35,031 bases of DNA from Rhodobiaceae bacterium. Its GTDB lineage: Bacteria > Pseudomonadota > Alphaproteobacteria > RS24. The notes beneath the pieces are model-generated. The model had not been told where the DNA came from and ran no database searches. It worked only from the letters and a program-made list of their open reading frames with translations. The first letter of the stretch is position 1. The number at the start of each line of letters is the position of its first letter. The DNA is taken from NCBI GenBank assembly GCA_024645085.1, contig JAHEGN010000019.1, positions 1 through 35,031 on the forward strand. The letters are read 5' to 3'. A program made the translations under genes and the position numbers. This document shows positions 1 to 8,208 of the stretch, piece by piece.

Positions 1-999
1 CCGATGATGGATTGGACAGACCGGCATGACCGGTTTTTCCTGCGGCTCATCACCCGTCATGCGCGTCTTTATACGGAAATGGTGACCGCCGATGCGATCC
101 GCCACGGTGACCGGCACCGGCTGCTCGATTTTAATGCACAAGAACACCCGCTGGCCTTGCAGCTCGGCGGCAGCGACGCAAGCGCGCTGTGCGAGGCGGC
201 GAAGATTGGCGAGGATTGGGGTTATGACGAAATTAACCTGAATGTCGGCTGCCCGTCGGACCGTGTGCAATCGGGGCAATTTGGCGCCTGTCTGATGCAA
301 ACGCCAGATTTAGTCGCCGATTGCATGGCCGCCATGGCCAATGCAGTGGCGGTTCCGGTGACGGTGAAATGTCGTATTGGGGTGGATGAACAAGACCCGC
401 ATGAGGCGTTGTTTACCTTGGTTGACAAATGCGCTGCCGCCGGTGTCGGCCAGTTTATTGTGCATGCCCGCAAAGCTTGGCTGGATGGCTTGAGCGCCAA
501 ACAAAACCGTGAAATTCCGCCGCTCGATTACCCGCTGGTTTATGCGCTGAAAAAAGCCTATCCGCAGCTGACCATTGTCATCAATGGCGGCATTGATAAT
601 TTGCCCGATGCGCAAGCCCATTTAGACCATGTTGATGGCGTCATGCTGGGCCGCGCCGCCTATAAAAACCCCTATCTTATGGCCGCTGTTGACCAGCAGT
701 TTTTTGCTGATGCGCGGGCCGTGCCAAGCCGCCATGAGATTGTTGAACAACTGATTCCCTATGCTGAAAAATTAGTCGCCAGCGGGGTGCCATTGCACGC
801 TTTGACGCGGCATTTAATGGGCCTGTATCAAGGGCAGATAGGCGGCCGACAATGGCGGCGTTATTTGAGTGAAAATGCACCAGGAAATGATAGCTCGGCC
901 GGTGTTTTGGTCGAAGCTTTGGAGGTCGTGCGCGGTTGCGAGAAAAAACAAGCCGATCATCAGGCCGCCTATGCGGCTTCGTTAGCAGTGAGTTCTTGA
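1..999 (+). CDS. dusA: tRNA-dihydrouridine(20/20a) synthase DusA, 5' partial
   Basis: Flavoenzyme that uses NADPH to reduce uridine to dihydrouridine in the tRNA D-loop. The reading frame is open to the first base, and the first codon (Pro) followed by MMDWTDRH matches the family pattern APMMDWTDRH, so the true start lies upstream of the window. Seen: the FMN-barrel motif EMVTADAI, the block NLNVGCPSDRVQSGQFGAC with cysteines near residues 83 and 96 (counted from the first Met; the second is the likely catalytic acid), HARKAWLDGLS, the REIPPLDYP segment, INGGI and DGVMLGRAAY near the phosphate site, and the C-terminal GGRQWRRYLSEN block typical of DusA. About 331 residues are present, near full family length. 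A TauE/SafE permease follows after 13 bases. Family assignment is very secure. Confidence 0.95.
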   Translation, partial: PMMDWTDRHDRFFLRLITRHARLYTEMVTADAIRHGDRHRLLDFNAQEHPLALQLGGSDASALCEAAKIGEDWGYDEINLNVGCPSDRVQSGQFGACLMQTPDLVADCMAAMANAVAVPVTVKCRIGVDEQDPHEALFTLVDKCAAAGVGQFIVHARKAWLDGLSAKQNREIPPLDYPLVYALKKAYPQLTIVINGGIDNLPDAQAHLDHVDGVMLGRAAYKNPYLMAAVDQQFFADARAVPSRHEIVEQLIPYAEKLVASGVPLHALTRHLMGLYQGQIGGRQWRRYLSENAPGNDSSAGVLVEALEVVRGCEKKQADHQAAYAASLAVSS

Positions 1000-1012
1000 T
1001 GAGTATTTTGCA

Positions 1013-1834
1013 ATGAGTTTTTCAATGGAAATGATGGCCTTGGCGCTGGCTTTGCTGGCGGCCGGTTTTGCCTCGGGCATTATTGCTGGCATGTTGGGCG
1101 TTGGTGGCGGCATTGTTCTGGTGCCGGTTTTATTTCAGACCTTTGTGTTTTTTGATTTGCCGACGCATTTACAAATTCACATGGCGGTGGCGACGTCGCT
1201 GGCGATTATTTGTTTCACCGGCACGCAATCGGCACGCAGTCATTTGGCGATGCAGGCAGTCGATATTGATATTTTGAAAAGCTGGTTTGTTTTTGTCGCT
1301 ATCGGCGCCCTGAGTGGGGCCATTGCCGCCCGCTTTATTGCCCCTGGTGGCTTAAAGCTGGTGTTTGCCGCCCTGACTTTATTCATGGGGCTGCGCATGT
1401 TGTTAAGCCGCGATGGTGGCGAGGGCAGTGTGAAAATATTGGCTGTCGGTTTGCAAAAAATCGGCGCCACATTGGTTGGCTTTTTATCCGCCCTCATGGG
1501 TATTGGCGGTGGCACCTTATCAGTGCCCTTACTGGGCCTATCGGGCCGCGACGTGCACAAGGCCGTTGGCACGTCCTCTGCCATTGGCGTGGTCATTGCC
1601 GTGCCGGCGACCATTGGTTTTATGATTGCCGGCTGGTCGGTGCCGGATTTGCCGGCTTATTCGCTCGGCTATGTCAATGTCATGGCCTTTGTGCTGATGA
1701 TTCCCGCCAGCATGTTCGGCGCTCCCTATGGCGCGCGTTTGGCGCATCGCTTGTCAAAGCCAGTGTTGAAATATATTTTTGCTGGATTTTTGCTGCTCAG
1801 CGCCAGCCGCATGATTATTGCTTTGCTCAGTTAA
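1013..1834 (+). CDS. TauE/SafE (TSUP) family membrane permease
   Basis: Predicted inner-membrane permease of 273 residues with about eight hydrophobic segments. Two related glycine-rich repeats identify the TSUP family: GMLGVGGGIVLVPVL near residues 26-40 and ALMGIGGGTLSVPLL near 160-174, which reflect the family's internal duplication. Characterised relatives export sulfite, sulfoacetate or other organosulfur anions or take up sulfur compounds; the substrate here cannot be read from the sequence. It starts 13 bases after dusA in the same direction and may be co-transcribed with it. Its stop lies 7 bases from the stop of the convergent phosphomannomutase gene, with no obvious terminator hairpin between. 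Confidence 0.88.
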   Translation: MSFSMEMMALALALLAAGFASGIIAGMLGVGGGIVLVPVLFQTFVFFDLPTHLQIHMAVATSLAIICFTGTQSARSHLAMQAVDIDILKSWFVFVAIGALSGAIAARFIAPGGLKLVFAALTLFMGLRMLLSRDGGEGSVKILAVGLQKIGATLVGFLSALMGIGGGTLSVPLLGLSGRDVHKAVGTSSAIGVVIAVPATIGFMIAGWSVPDLPAYSLGYVNVMAFVLMIPASMFGAPYGARLAHRLSKPVLKYIFAGFLLLSASRMIIALLS

Positions 1835-1841
1835 GACAGCC

Positions 1842-3356
1842 TCAGCCTTCGAGCTTTTGGTCGTAATCGCCGACTTCGTCATAGCCTGATAAGACATCGT
1901 CAATGACTTTGAACATGGCGTGCAAATTGGCTTTTGACGTCGGGCTTTCGACAACCACAACCAGCCCCGGCTTATTAGATGAGGCGCGCACCAGCCCCCA
2001 TGTGCCGTCTTCAAGGGTGATACGAATGCCATTAACGGTAACCATATCGCGAATTTTTTGTCCCAAAAGCATTTGGCCATCGGCCGCGAGTTTTTCAAAA
2101 TGCGCAATCGCCCGATCGACCACTTGATATTTTTGCGTATCCGCACAATAGGGCGACATGGTCGGTGAGCTATAAGTCACTGGCAGGGAACGGCGCAAAT
2201 CGGCCATTGATTGTGTGCCAGCGCGTTCCAGCATATCGCAAATCGCGATAGCGGTGACCAAGCCATCGTCGTAACCACGCCCAATCGGCGCATTGAAGAA
2301 AAAATGCCCGCTTTTTTCAAAGCCAGCCAGCGCACCGGTTTCATGTGTGTGGCGCTTCATATAGCTATGGCCGGTTTTCCAATATAGCGTGCTGGCGCCA
2401 CTGGCTTGTAATTCTGGGTCGGTGAGGAAGAGGCCAGTGGATTTCACATCGGCGATAAAGACGGGCTTGTCATATTGTTTGGCCAAATCGCGGGCCACCA
2501 GAACCCCCATTTTATCTGCAAAAATCTCTTCGCCCTCATTGTCGACAACGCCGCAGCGATCGCCGTCGCCGTCAAAGGCAAAGCCAATATCGGCGCCGGT
2601 TTCGAGAATTTTATCGCGCAGAGCATGCAGCATTTCCATGTCTTCCGGATTGGGATTGTGATGGGGAAAGCTATGATCCAAATCGCAATGTAAGGGCACA
2701 ACATCGACGCCCAATTTGCTCAGCACCTCAGGCGCAAACGCACCAGCCGTGCCATTGCCGCAGGCGACGACGGCTTTTAACTTACGGCCAAAGGCGGGCC
2801 GATTGGTTAAATCGTCTTTATAGCGCTTAGCCATATTGTCGATACGGTGATAGCTACCGCCCGGGCGTGCCACGCCAGTATTATCCAGCACTGTGCGGCG
2901 CAGCTTGTCCATTTCGTCCGGGCCAAAAGTCAAAGGTCGGGCCGCCCCCATTTTGACGCCGGTCCAGCCATTTTCATTATGGCTGGCGGTAACCATGGCG
3001 ACGGCATCAATTTGTGCCTCGAATTGGGCAAAATAAGCGGTGGGCGACAGGGCCAGACCAATATCGTGAACGCCGACACCGGCGCTCATTAATCCGGTCG
3101 TCAGGGCCAGCTTGATTGATTGCGAATAGGAGCGGTAATCATGGCCGACAATGATTTGCGGCTGTTGCGCGTCGCCTAAAAGCTCAAATAAAACCGTGCC
3201 CAGACCAAAACCGAGCGCCTGTATGCCGGTTAGATTAATTTCCTCTGGAAACAACCAGCGCGCGTCATATTCGCGAAAGCCGGTGGGTTTTACCAGCGGC
3301 GTGTTTTCGAAATCGGCATGGTTGGCATCCAATTGGTCGACTGGTTTTTCAAACAT
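1842..3356 (-). CDS. phosphomannomutase/phosphoglucomutase (alpha-D-phosphohexomutase)
   Basis: Cytoplasmic enzyme that interconverts hexose 1- and 6-phosphates (mannose and/or glucose), feeding nucleotide-sugar synthesis for lipopolysaccharide and exopolysaccharide. All four family signatures are visible: the phosphoserine loop TASHNENG (Ser125), the Mg-binding loop DGDGDR (262-267), the sugar-binding block KTGHSYMK (327-334) with EKSGH (347-351), and a C-terminal phosphate-binding loop containing SSNKPG. The open frame extends 15 codons further upstream to 3401, but I chose the ATG at 3356 because AGGGA lies about ten bases before it and the extra residues do not resemble the family. The product is 504 residues, somewhat longer than the 450-470 common for AlgC/ManB. 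It is divergent from the sumT-like gene. Mannose versus glucose preference is not predictable here. Confidence 0.92.
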   Translation of the reverse strand: MFEKPVDQLDANHADFENTPLVKPTGFREYDARWLFPEEINLTGIQALGFGLGTVLFELLGDAQQPQIIVGHDYRSYSQSIKLALTTGLMSAGVGVHDIGLALSPTAYFAQFEAQIDAVAMVTASHNENGWTGVKMGAARPLTFGPDEMDKLRRTVLDNTGVARPGGSYHRIDNMAKRYKDDLTNRPAFGRKLKAVVACGNGTAGAFAPEVLSKLGVDVVPLHCDLDHSFPHHNPNPEDMEMLHALRDKILETGADIGFAFDGDGDRCGVVDNEGEEIFADKMGVLVARDLAKQYDKPVFIADVKSTGLFLTDPELQASGASTLYWKTGHSYMKRHTHETGALAGFEKSGHFFFNAPIGRGYDDGLVTAIAICDMLERAGTQSMADLRRSLPVTYSSPTMSPYCADTQKYQVVDRAIAHFEKLAADGQMLLGQKIRDMVTVNGIRITLEDGTWGLVRASSNKPGLVVVVESPTSKANLHAMFKVIDDVLSGYDEVGDYDQKLEG

Positions 3357-3480
3357 TTTACAAATTCCCTGTTGCCGCGTGTATAGCAAAACTCTCAGCA
3401 TTTCCCAACCGTTTCATCGGCTTGGCCATATTCTATGAGTTTTATTTGGCAGATGTCGTCAGCTTCACTATAACCGGCAG

Positions 3481-4374
3481 ATGAGTAAAGACGACAAACA
3501 CACGTTGCCAGACGGCGCTCAGCCAGATGAGGCGGCACGGCAAGATATTGTGCGGCTGAAGCTGAGCCAATTACCGGTGCCGGATATTGAGCTGCATGGG
3601 CTACCGATCTTTGCCCCCGGTTGGGTGTGGCTGGCTGGCGCGGGCCCGGGAGACCCGGGGCTGTTAACCTTGCATGCGGTGAATGCGCTGAAACAAGCGG
3701 ATAAGGTGGTCTATGATGCGCTGGTGTCAGAGGATATTCTGTCGCTGGTCAAGCCCGAAGCCGAGCTGCTTTACGCCGGTAAGCGCGGTGGCAAACCGTC
3801 ATGGAACCAGCAGGATATTACCGATAAATTGATTGAATTGGCCGGGCAAGGCCATCGGGTTTTGCGGCTCAAGGGCGGCGACCCATTTGTCTTTGGCCGT
3901 GGCGGCGAAGAAGCGCAAGCACTGGTGGCGGCGCAAGTGCCGTTTCGGGTAATCCCGGGAATTTCAGCAGGGGTTGGCGGATTAGGCTATGCCGGTATTC
4001 CCGTGACCCATCGCGATGTCAATCATGCGGTAACTTTCGTGACCGGTCATTTGGCTGGCAAACATGAAAATGAATTGCTCGATTGGCAAGCCATTGCCAA
4101 AGCCTCGCCAGTGATTGTAATCTATATGGCGATGAGCCGTTTGGCTGTGATTGCTGATTTGCTGATGGCCGCCGGACGCGCCAGTGACGAATCTGTGGCC
4201 ATTGTGACCCATGCGACAACGCCAAATCAGCGTGTGGTGACGGGACGTCTGGCGGATGCCGCCGACATGGCGAAACAGCACAATTTGGAACCGCCGTCGA
4301 TTATCGTTATTGGTGGGGTGGTGGATTTGGCGCCAACATTGGCTTGGTTTGGCAGCCTTGAAAGCGCCGATTAA
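3481..4374 (+). CDS. cobA: uroporphyrinogen-III C-methyltransferase (SUMT/CobA type)
   Basis: S-adenosylmethionine-dependent enzyme that methylates uroporphyrinogen III at C2 and C7 to give precorrin-2, the branch point to siroheme and cobalamin. Seen: GAGPGDPGLLTL (53-64), the start of the tetrapyrrole methylase fold, GKRGGKPSWNQ (100-110), the diagnostic KGGDPFVFGRGGEE (131-144), GIPVTHRD, and YMAMSRL with THATTPNQ further on. The first 45 residues are a charged extension with no family similarity that I recognise, so a start downstream of 3481 cannot be excluded; the ribosome binding site before 3481 is weak. It is a stand-alone methyltransferase, without the CysG oxidase/ferrochelatase half. 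Its last four bases overlap the end of a convergent DUF1289 gene. Confidence 0.92.
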   Translation: MSKDDKHTLPDGAQPDEAARQDIVRLKLSQLPVPDIELHGLPIFAPGWVWLAGAGPGDPGLLTLHAVNALKQADKVVYDALVSEDILSLVKPEAELLYAGKRGGKPSWNQQDITDKLIELAGQGHRVLRLKGGDPFVFGRGGEEAQALVAAQVPFRVIPGISAGVGGLGYAGIPVTHRDVNHAVTFVTGHLAGKHENELLDWQAIAKASPVIVIYMAMSRLAVIADLLMAAGRASDESVAIVTHATTPNQRVVTGRLADAADMAKQHNLEPPSIIVIGGVVDLAPTLAWFGSLESAD

Positions 4375-4574
4375 GCCTTGGCTGTCAGGCTTTGTTTGAC
4401 CAATTGCAAGCGGGCTGGCAATTGATCCAAAACCGCTTGTTTTTGTTCTGCTGTAAAACCTGACCAGCCGCCAATTTCGGCCAATTTTCGGCCGCAGCCA
4501 ATGCAAAAGCCAATGCGGCCAGAAACAGCGCATGAACTAATGCAGGGTGATTTTGGGTGGGTTTCAGTGCTCAT
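4371..4574 (-). CDS. DUF1289 family small cysteine-rich protein
   Basis: A 67-residue protein with four cysteines in the arrangement SPCISSC near residues 9-15 and GFCIGCGR near 22-29, followed by LAEIGGWSGFT. This is the DUF1289 pattern found widely in proteobacteria. Spacing of the cysteines (11, 15, 24, 27) suggests a bound metal or iron-sulfur centre, but that is inference; no reaction is known to me for the family. It ends by overlapping the last four bases of the convergent methyltransferase gene. The short length and good family match make it a real gene in spite of its size. Confidence 0.85.
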   Translation of the reverse strand: MSTETHPKSPCISSCAVSGRIGFCIGCGRKLAEIGGWSGFTAEQKQAVLDQLPARLQLVKQSLTAKA

Positions 4575-4739
4575 CGGCCTAAATTACGCGACAGTGGGGA
4601 GAGACGCAACCAAACTTTGTTATTTGCGTATGATTTGCAGGCTTTTGACTGCGGCATTTTTTCCCCTTGTTTCGGCTCGCAATGATTGATTTGCCCGCCA
4701 TATAGGTTAAACATATGACTTCAAAAATGGAGATTTAAG

Positions 4740-5927
4740 ATGGACGTAGAATTTGCCCCCGAAGACGCCGCCTTCCGTGAGGAAGTGCGCAGCTTTATCG
4801 AAGAAAATTATCCAAAACATTTGATTGGTAAAGACCGTGGCGATTTGAGCAAAGAAGACTTTCTCGCTTGGCACCGTATTTTGCACACCAAAGGCTGGGT
4901 TGCCCCATCATGGCCAGAGGAGTTCGGCGGCACCAATTGGACGGTGACGCAGAAATATATCTTCAATGAAGAAAGCGCCCGTTTCGGCACCATTCCGCCA
5001 CTGCCATTTGGCGTCGGCATGCTTGGCCCGGTGATTTACACATTCGGCAATCAAGAGCAGAAAGATTGGGTTCTGCCCGGTATTCTGTCAGGCGACACAT
5101 GGTGGTGCCAAGGCTATTCAGAGCCCGGCGCTGGATCAGATTTGGCCTCATTGAAAACCAAAGCCGTGCTGGAAGGCGATGAATATGTCGTCAATGGCCA
5201 CAAAATTTGGACGACTTTGGCACAACACGCCGACTGGATGTTCTGCCTGGTGCGCACAACCAGTGGCGACAAACGCCAAGATGGTATTTCCTTCTTGCTG
5301 ATTGATATGAACACGCCGGGCATGGAAGTGCGCCCGATCATCACCATTGATGGCGGTCACGAAGTCAATGAAGTATTCCTGACCGACGTCCGCGTACCGG
5401 CCAAAAACTTGGTTGGGGAGCAAGATAAGGGCTGGACGATTGCCAAATTCCTTTTAGGTAATGAGCGCTCTGGCATTGCTGGTGTCGCGCGGTCGAAAAA
5501 AGCTATTGATCGTCTGCGTGATATTGCGCGCGGCGAATTGGAAGACGGCGAGCCGCTTCTTAACACGGCTGATTTTTCAAAGAAAATTGCCGAGCTGGAA
5601 ATTGATTTGACGGCTTTGGAATATACTGAACTGCGTACTTTGGCGTCAGAAAGCCGCGGCAAAGGCCCGGGCCCAGAAAGTTCAATTTTGAAAATTAAGG
5701 GCACGGAAATTCAGCAACGTATTACCGAGCTGACCATGGAAGCTGTCGGCAATTACGCCTCACCATGGGTGCCAGCAGCTGAAGCCGGTGACAATTATCT
5801 GACCATTGGGCCAGATGCCAGCCATGGCGTGTCGCAAACTTATTTTAACAATCGTAAGACATCAATTTACGGTGGGTCGAACGAAATTCAACGCAATATT
5901 ATTGCAAAAATGGTATTGGGCCTGTAG
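4740..5927 (+). CDS. acyl-CoA dehydrogenase, first of three in the operon
   Basis: FAD enzyme that introduces the alpha-beta double bond in an acyl-CoA and passes electrons to electron-transfer flavoprotein. The 395 residues show the N-terminal helical domain, the flavin/substrate motif WWCQGYSEPGAGSDLASL (about 121-138), NGHKIWTT, and the C-terminal NRKTSIYGGSNEIQRNIIAK block. By eye alignment, the medium-chain type catalytic Glu is replaced by Gly378, but Glu242 in GNERSG sits where isovaleryl- and long-chain acyl-CoA dehydrogenases keep their base, so this subunit is probably active. GGAG precedes the ATG. A second, more divergent dehydrogenase follows 29 bases later and may be its partner. 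The chain length or ring substrate is unknown. Confidence 0.93.
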   Translation: MDVEFAPEDAAFREEVRSFIEENYPKHLIGKDRGDLSKEDFLAWHRILHTKGWVAPSWPEEFGGTNWTVTQKYIFNEESARFGTIPPLPFGVGMLGPVIYTFGNQEQKDWVLPGILSGDTWWCQGYSEPGAGSDLASLKTKAVLEGDEYVVNGHKIWTTLAQHADWMFCLVRTTSGDKRQDGISFLLIDMNTPGMEVRPIITIDGGHEVNEVFLTDVRVPAKNLVGEQDKGWTIAKFLLGNERSGIAGVARSKKAIDRLRDIARGELEDGEPLLNTADFSKKIAELEIDLTALEYTELRTLASESRGKGPGPESSILKIKGTEIQQRITELTMEAVGNYASPWVPAAEAGDNYLTIGPDASHGVSQTYFNNRKTSIYGGSNEIQRNIIAKMVLGL

Positions 5928-5956
5928 GCCGCATTACGCACACAGAGGAGAGAAAC

Positions 5957-7084
5957 GTGGATTTTAGCTTTACAGAAGAACAGACATTGCTGCGCAATAT
6001 GGTGCAAAGCTTTGTGCAAGATAATTATGACTTCGACACACGGATGAAAATCATTCGCAGTGAAGAAGGTATGAGCCGCGAAATCTGGCAGCAATTTGCT
6101 GAATTGGGTCTATTGGCAGCACCATTTTCTGAAGAATTGGGTGGCCTTGACGGTGGCCCAATTGAGACCATGGTGATTATGGAAGAACTGGCCCGTGGTT
6201 TGGTCGTTGAGCCCTATATGCCAACCGTGGTGCTTTGCGGTGGTATTTTGAACCGCCACGCTTCAAAAGAGCAGCAAGAAACACATTTGCCATCTTTGAT
6301 TGCTGGCGAAAGCATTTGGGCTTTGGCCTATTCTGAGCCGCAAGGTCGTTTCAACCTGGCGGATATTGTAACATCTGCGAAAGCCGACGGTGCTGGATTT
6401 GTGCTCAATGGCACAAAGGCAGTAGTGCAGGGCGGCCCATGGGCTGACAAGCTGATTGTTTCGGCTCGTGTATCCGGCGGCCAACGCGACCAAGACGGCG
6501 TGAGCTTGTTTATCGTTGATAAATCAGCCGCTGGCGTCAGCACGCAGGATTATCCGACGGTTGACGGCGGCCGCGCTTGTGAAGTGACGCTGGAAAATGT
6601 CGCTGTCGGTGCCGATGCGCTGATTGGTGAAGCCGGCAAAGGCTTTGCGATTTTGGATGAAGCCATTGACTACGGTATTGGTGCGCTGAGCGCGGAAGCC
6701 GTCGGTCACATGAAACAACTGAATGATGCCACGGTTGAATATTGTAAAACCCGTAAGCAGTTTGGCGTTGCCATTGGCAGCTTCCAAGTGTTGCAGCATC
6801 GTATGGTTGACATGTTCATGGAATATGAGCAGTCGGTTTCAATGACCTATATGGTCAATATGAAGCTGACCGAAAGCGAAGCAGAGCGCAAAAAAGCCGC
6901 CTCTGGCGCCAAAGTTCAGATTGGTAAATCAGGTCGTTTTGTAGGTCAGCAAGCAGTGCAATTGCACGGTGGCATGGGCATGACAGAAGAGCTGAATGTT
7001 GGGCATTATTTCAAACGCCTGACTATGATCGATACTCAGTTTGGTAATGTTGATCACCATCTGAAGCGGTTCGCGGCAGCTTAA
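5957..7084 (+). CDS. acyl-CoA dehydrogenase family protein, possible non-catalytic partner subunit
   Basis: A 375-residue protein of the acyl-CoA dehydrogenase fold, beginning with GTG at 5957 behind a good AGGAG site. Seen: LAYSEPQGRFNLADI near 123-137 (a degenerate form of the flavin motif, with QGRFNL instead of GAGSDL), TRKQFGVAIGSFQVLQHRMVDM, and LHGGMGMTEE with a C-terminus reading DTQFGN. By eye alignment both positions that hold the catalytic Glu in known family members are non-acidic: Gly240 at the isovaleryl/long-chain position and Phe362 at the medium-chain position. Heteromeric dehydrogenases, such as the FadE pairs of actinobacterial steroid degradation, have one such partner, and this gene lies directly after an intact paralogue. 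The crotonase gene starts 3 bases after its stop. Confidence 0.88.
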   Translation: MDFSFTEEQTLLRNMVQSFVQDNYDFDTRMKIIRSEEGMSREIWQQFAELGLLAAPFSEELGGLDGGPIETMVIMEELARGLVVEPYMPTVVLCGGILNRHASKEQQETHLPSLIAGESIWALAYSEPQGRFNLADIVTSAKADGAGFVLNGTKAVVQGGPWADKLIVSARVSGGQRDQDGVSLFIVDKSAAGVSTQDYPTVDGGRACEVTLENVAVGADALIGEAGKGFAILDEAIDYGIGALSAEAVGHMKQLNDATVEYCKTRKQFGVAIGSFQVLQHRMVDMFMEYEQSVSMTYMVNMKLTESEAERKKAASGAKVQIGKSGRFVGQQAVQLHGGMGMTEELNVGHYFKRLTMIDTQFGNVDHHLKRFAAA

Positions 7085-7087
7085 TCA

Positions 7088-7888
7088 ATGAGCGAGGTGC
7101 TGGATTATCGCCAGCAAGGCGCTATTGCTCTTTTGACCATTTCCCGTCCCGACATGCGCAATGCGCTTGGCGAGGCGGGGGATGGTCAATGTTTTTCTGA
7201 GATATGTGATCGCATTAACGCCGACCGTTCGGTGCGCTGCGTGATATTGACCGGACAGGGTTCAGCCTTTTCCGCTGGTGGCAATGTGAAAGCCATGCGC
7301 GATGGCCTGCCGCCGTTTGACGGCGCTGGCGTTCATATCGCTGATGGCTATCGTCGCGGCATCCATCAAATCGTCAAAAGTTTATGGGGCTTGCAAGTGC
7401 CGGTGATTGCTGCGGTCAATGGCCCAGCCATTGGCTTGGGCAATGATGTGGCCTGTTTATGCGATATGCGCATTGCGTCTCAAAAGGCAATTTTTGGTTC
7501 AACATTTTTGAAAATTGGTCTGATTCCCGGCGATGGCGGGGCTTGGCTTTTGCCGCGTATTATCGGCACGGCGCGGGCCAGCGAGTTATTATTCACCGGC
7601 CGCACGATTGATGCGCCAACGGCTGAGGCTTGGGGGCTGGTCTCGCAAGTAGTCGCCGAAGACGCGCTTATGGACACCGCCATGGCCTTGGCTGAACAAA
7701 TTGTGGCGCAACCGCCAGAGGCTTTGCGGGCTGCCAAACGACTGATGCGGCACGGCCAGCAAGCCAGTTTTGAAACCATTATGGAAATGTCGGCCACCAC
7801 GCAGGCGTTGATGCATGAGACACAAGACCACAGCGAAGCGGTTGGGGCGATGCTTGACAAACGCACACCAGATTATAACGATAAGTAA
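7088..7888 (+). CDS. enoyl-CoA hydratase/isomerase (crotonase) family protein
   Basis: A 266-residue crotonase-fold protein expected to act on the 2-enoyl-CoA made by the neighbouring dehydrogenases. Seen: the oxyanion-hole segments SAFSAGGNVKAMRDG (59-73) and NGPAIGLGNDVACLCDMRIAS (111-131), then GLIPGDGGAWLLPR (144-157) and ASELLFTGRTIDAPTAEAWGLVS. The two glutamates of classical enoyl-CoA hydratase (rat Glu144 and Glu164) align with Asp120 and Phe140, so the standard two-glutamate hydration mechanism is not supported; isomerase or another crotonase reaction is possible. Asp149 in PGDGG may contribute. It sits three bases after the second dehydrogenase and 17 before the ABM-domain gene, clearly in the same operon. 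Confidence 0.9.
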   Translation: MSEVLDYRQQGAIALLTISRPDMRNALGEAGDGQCFSEICDRINADRSVRCVILTGQGSAFSAGGNVKAMRDGLPPFDGAGVHIADGYRRGIHQIVKSLWGLQVPVIAAVNGPAIGLGNDVACLCDMRIASQKAIFGSTFLKIGLIPGDGGAWLLPRIIGTARASELLFTGRTIDAPTAEAWGLVSQVVAEDALMDTAMALAEQIVAQPPEALRAAKRLMRHGQQASFETIMEMSATTQALMHETQDHSEAVGAMLDKRTPDYNDK

Positions 7889-7905
7889 ATTATAGGAGAG
7901 AGATT

Positions 7906-8199
7906 ATGGCAGTAGGAATTATCGCAACACTGAAAGTACAAGAAGGCAAACAGGCTGATTTTGAGGCCGCATTTGCGAAAATGCAGGACGTCGTCAAAGC
8001 CGAAGAACCCGGTTGTTTGCTGTATTCTTTGTGCCAAGACAAAGACGACGCAACGACCTATCGCGTGATGGAGCAATATGCTGATGAAGACGCACGCAAA
8101 TCCCACGGTCGTTCGCCAGCCTTTGGCGAAGCCGCAGCCCCGGTTGGTGGATGTTTGGCTGGCGCCCCCGAATTAATCGAAGTTAACATCGTAAGCTAG
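7906..8199 (+). CDS. small ABM-domain protein (YgiN-like putative quinol monooxygenase)
   Basis: A 97-residue protein with the dimeric alpha-beta barrel pattern: an N-terminal strand AVGIIATLKVQEGK, a helix through about residue 35, AEEPGCLLYSLCQDKDD, a strand with TYRVMEQYADEDARKSHGRS, and a final strand PELIEVNIV. This matches the antibiotic biosynthesis monooxygenase (ABM) family. Some members oxidise quinols or polyketides without a cofactor; many others have no known activity. The gene has a strong site (TAGGAGAGAG) and lies between the crotonase and the third dehydrogenase, so it is co-expressed with acyl-CoA oxidation genes. Whether it is an oxygenase here, or a small binding or isomerase-like protein, cannot be decided from sequence. 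Confidence 0.8.
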   Translation: MAVGIIATLKVQEGKQADFEAAFAKMQDVVKAEEPGCLLYSLCQDKDDATTYRVMEQYADEDARKSHGRSPAFGEAAAPVGGCLAGAPELIEVNIVS

Positions 8200-8208
8200 G
8201 AGTGAATC

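Noticed and set aside
4501-4689. A 62-codon plus-strand frame opposite the DUF1289 gene.
   Set aside because: It is antisense to a recognisable family member and has no supporting signals.
4620-4739. Promoter for the acyl-CoA operon, including TTGACT near 4646 and TTGATT near 4686.
   Set aside because: Neither has a convincing -10 at proper spacing. A promoter must exist in or before this gap, but I cannot place it.
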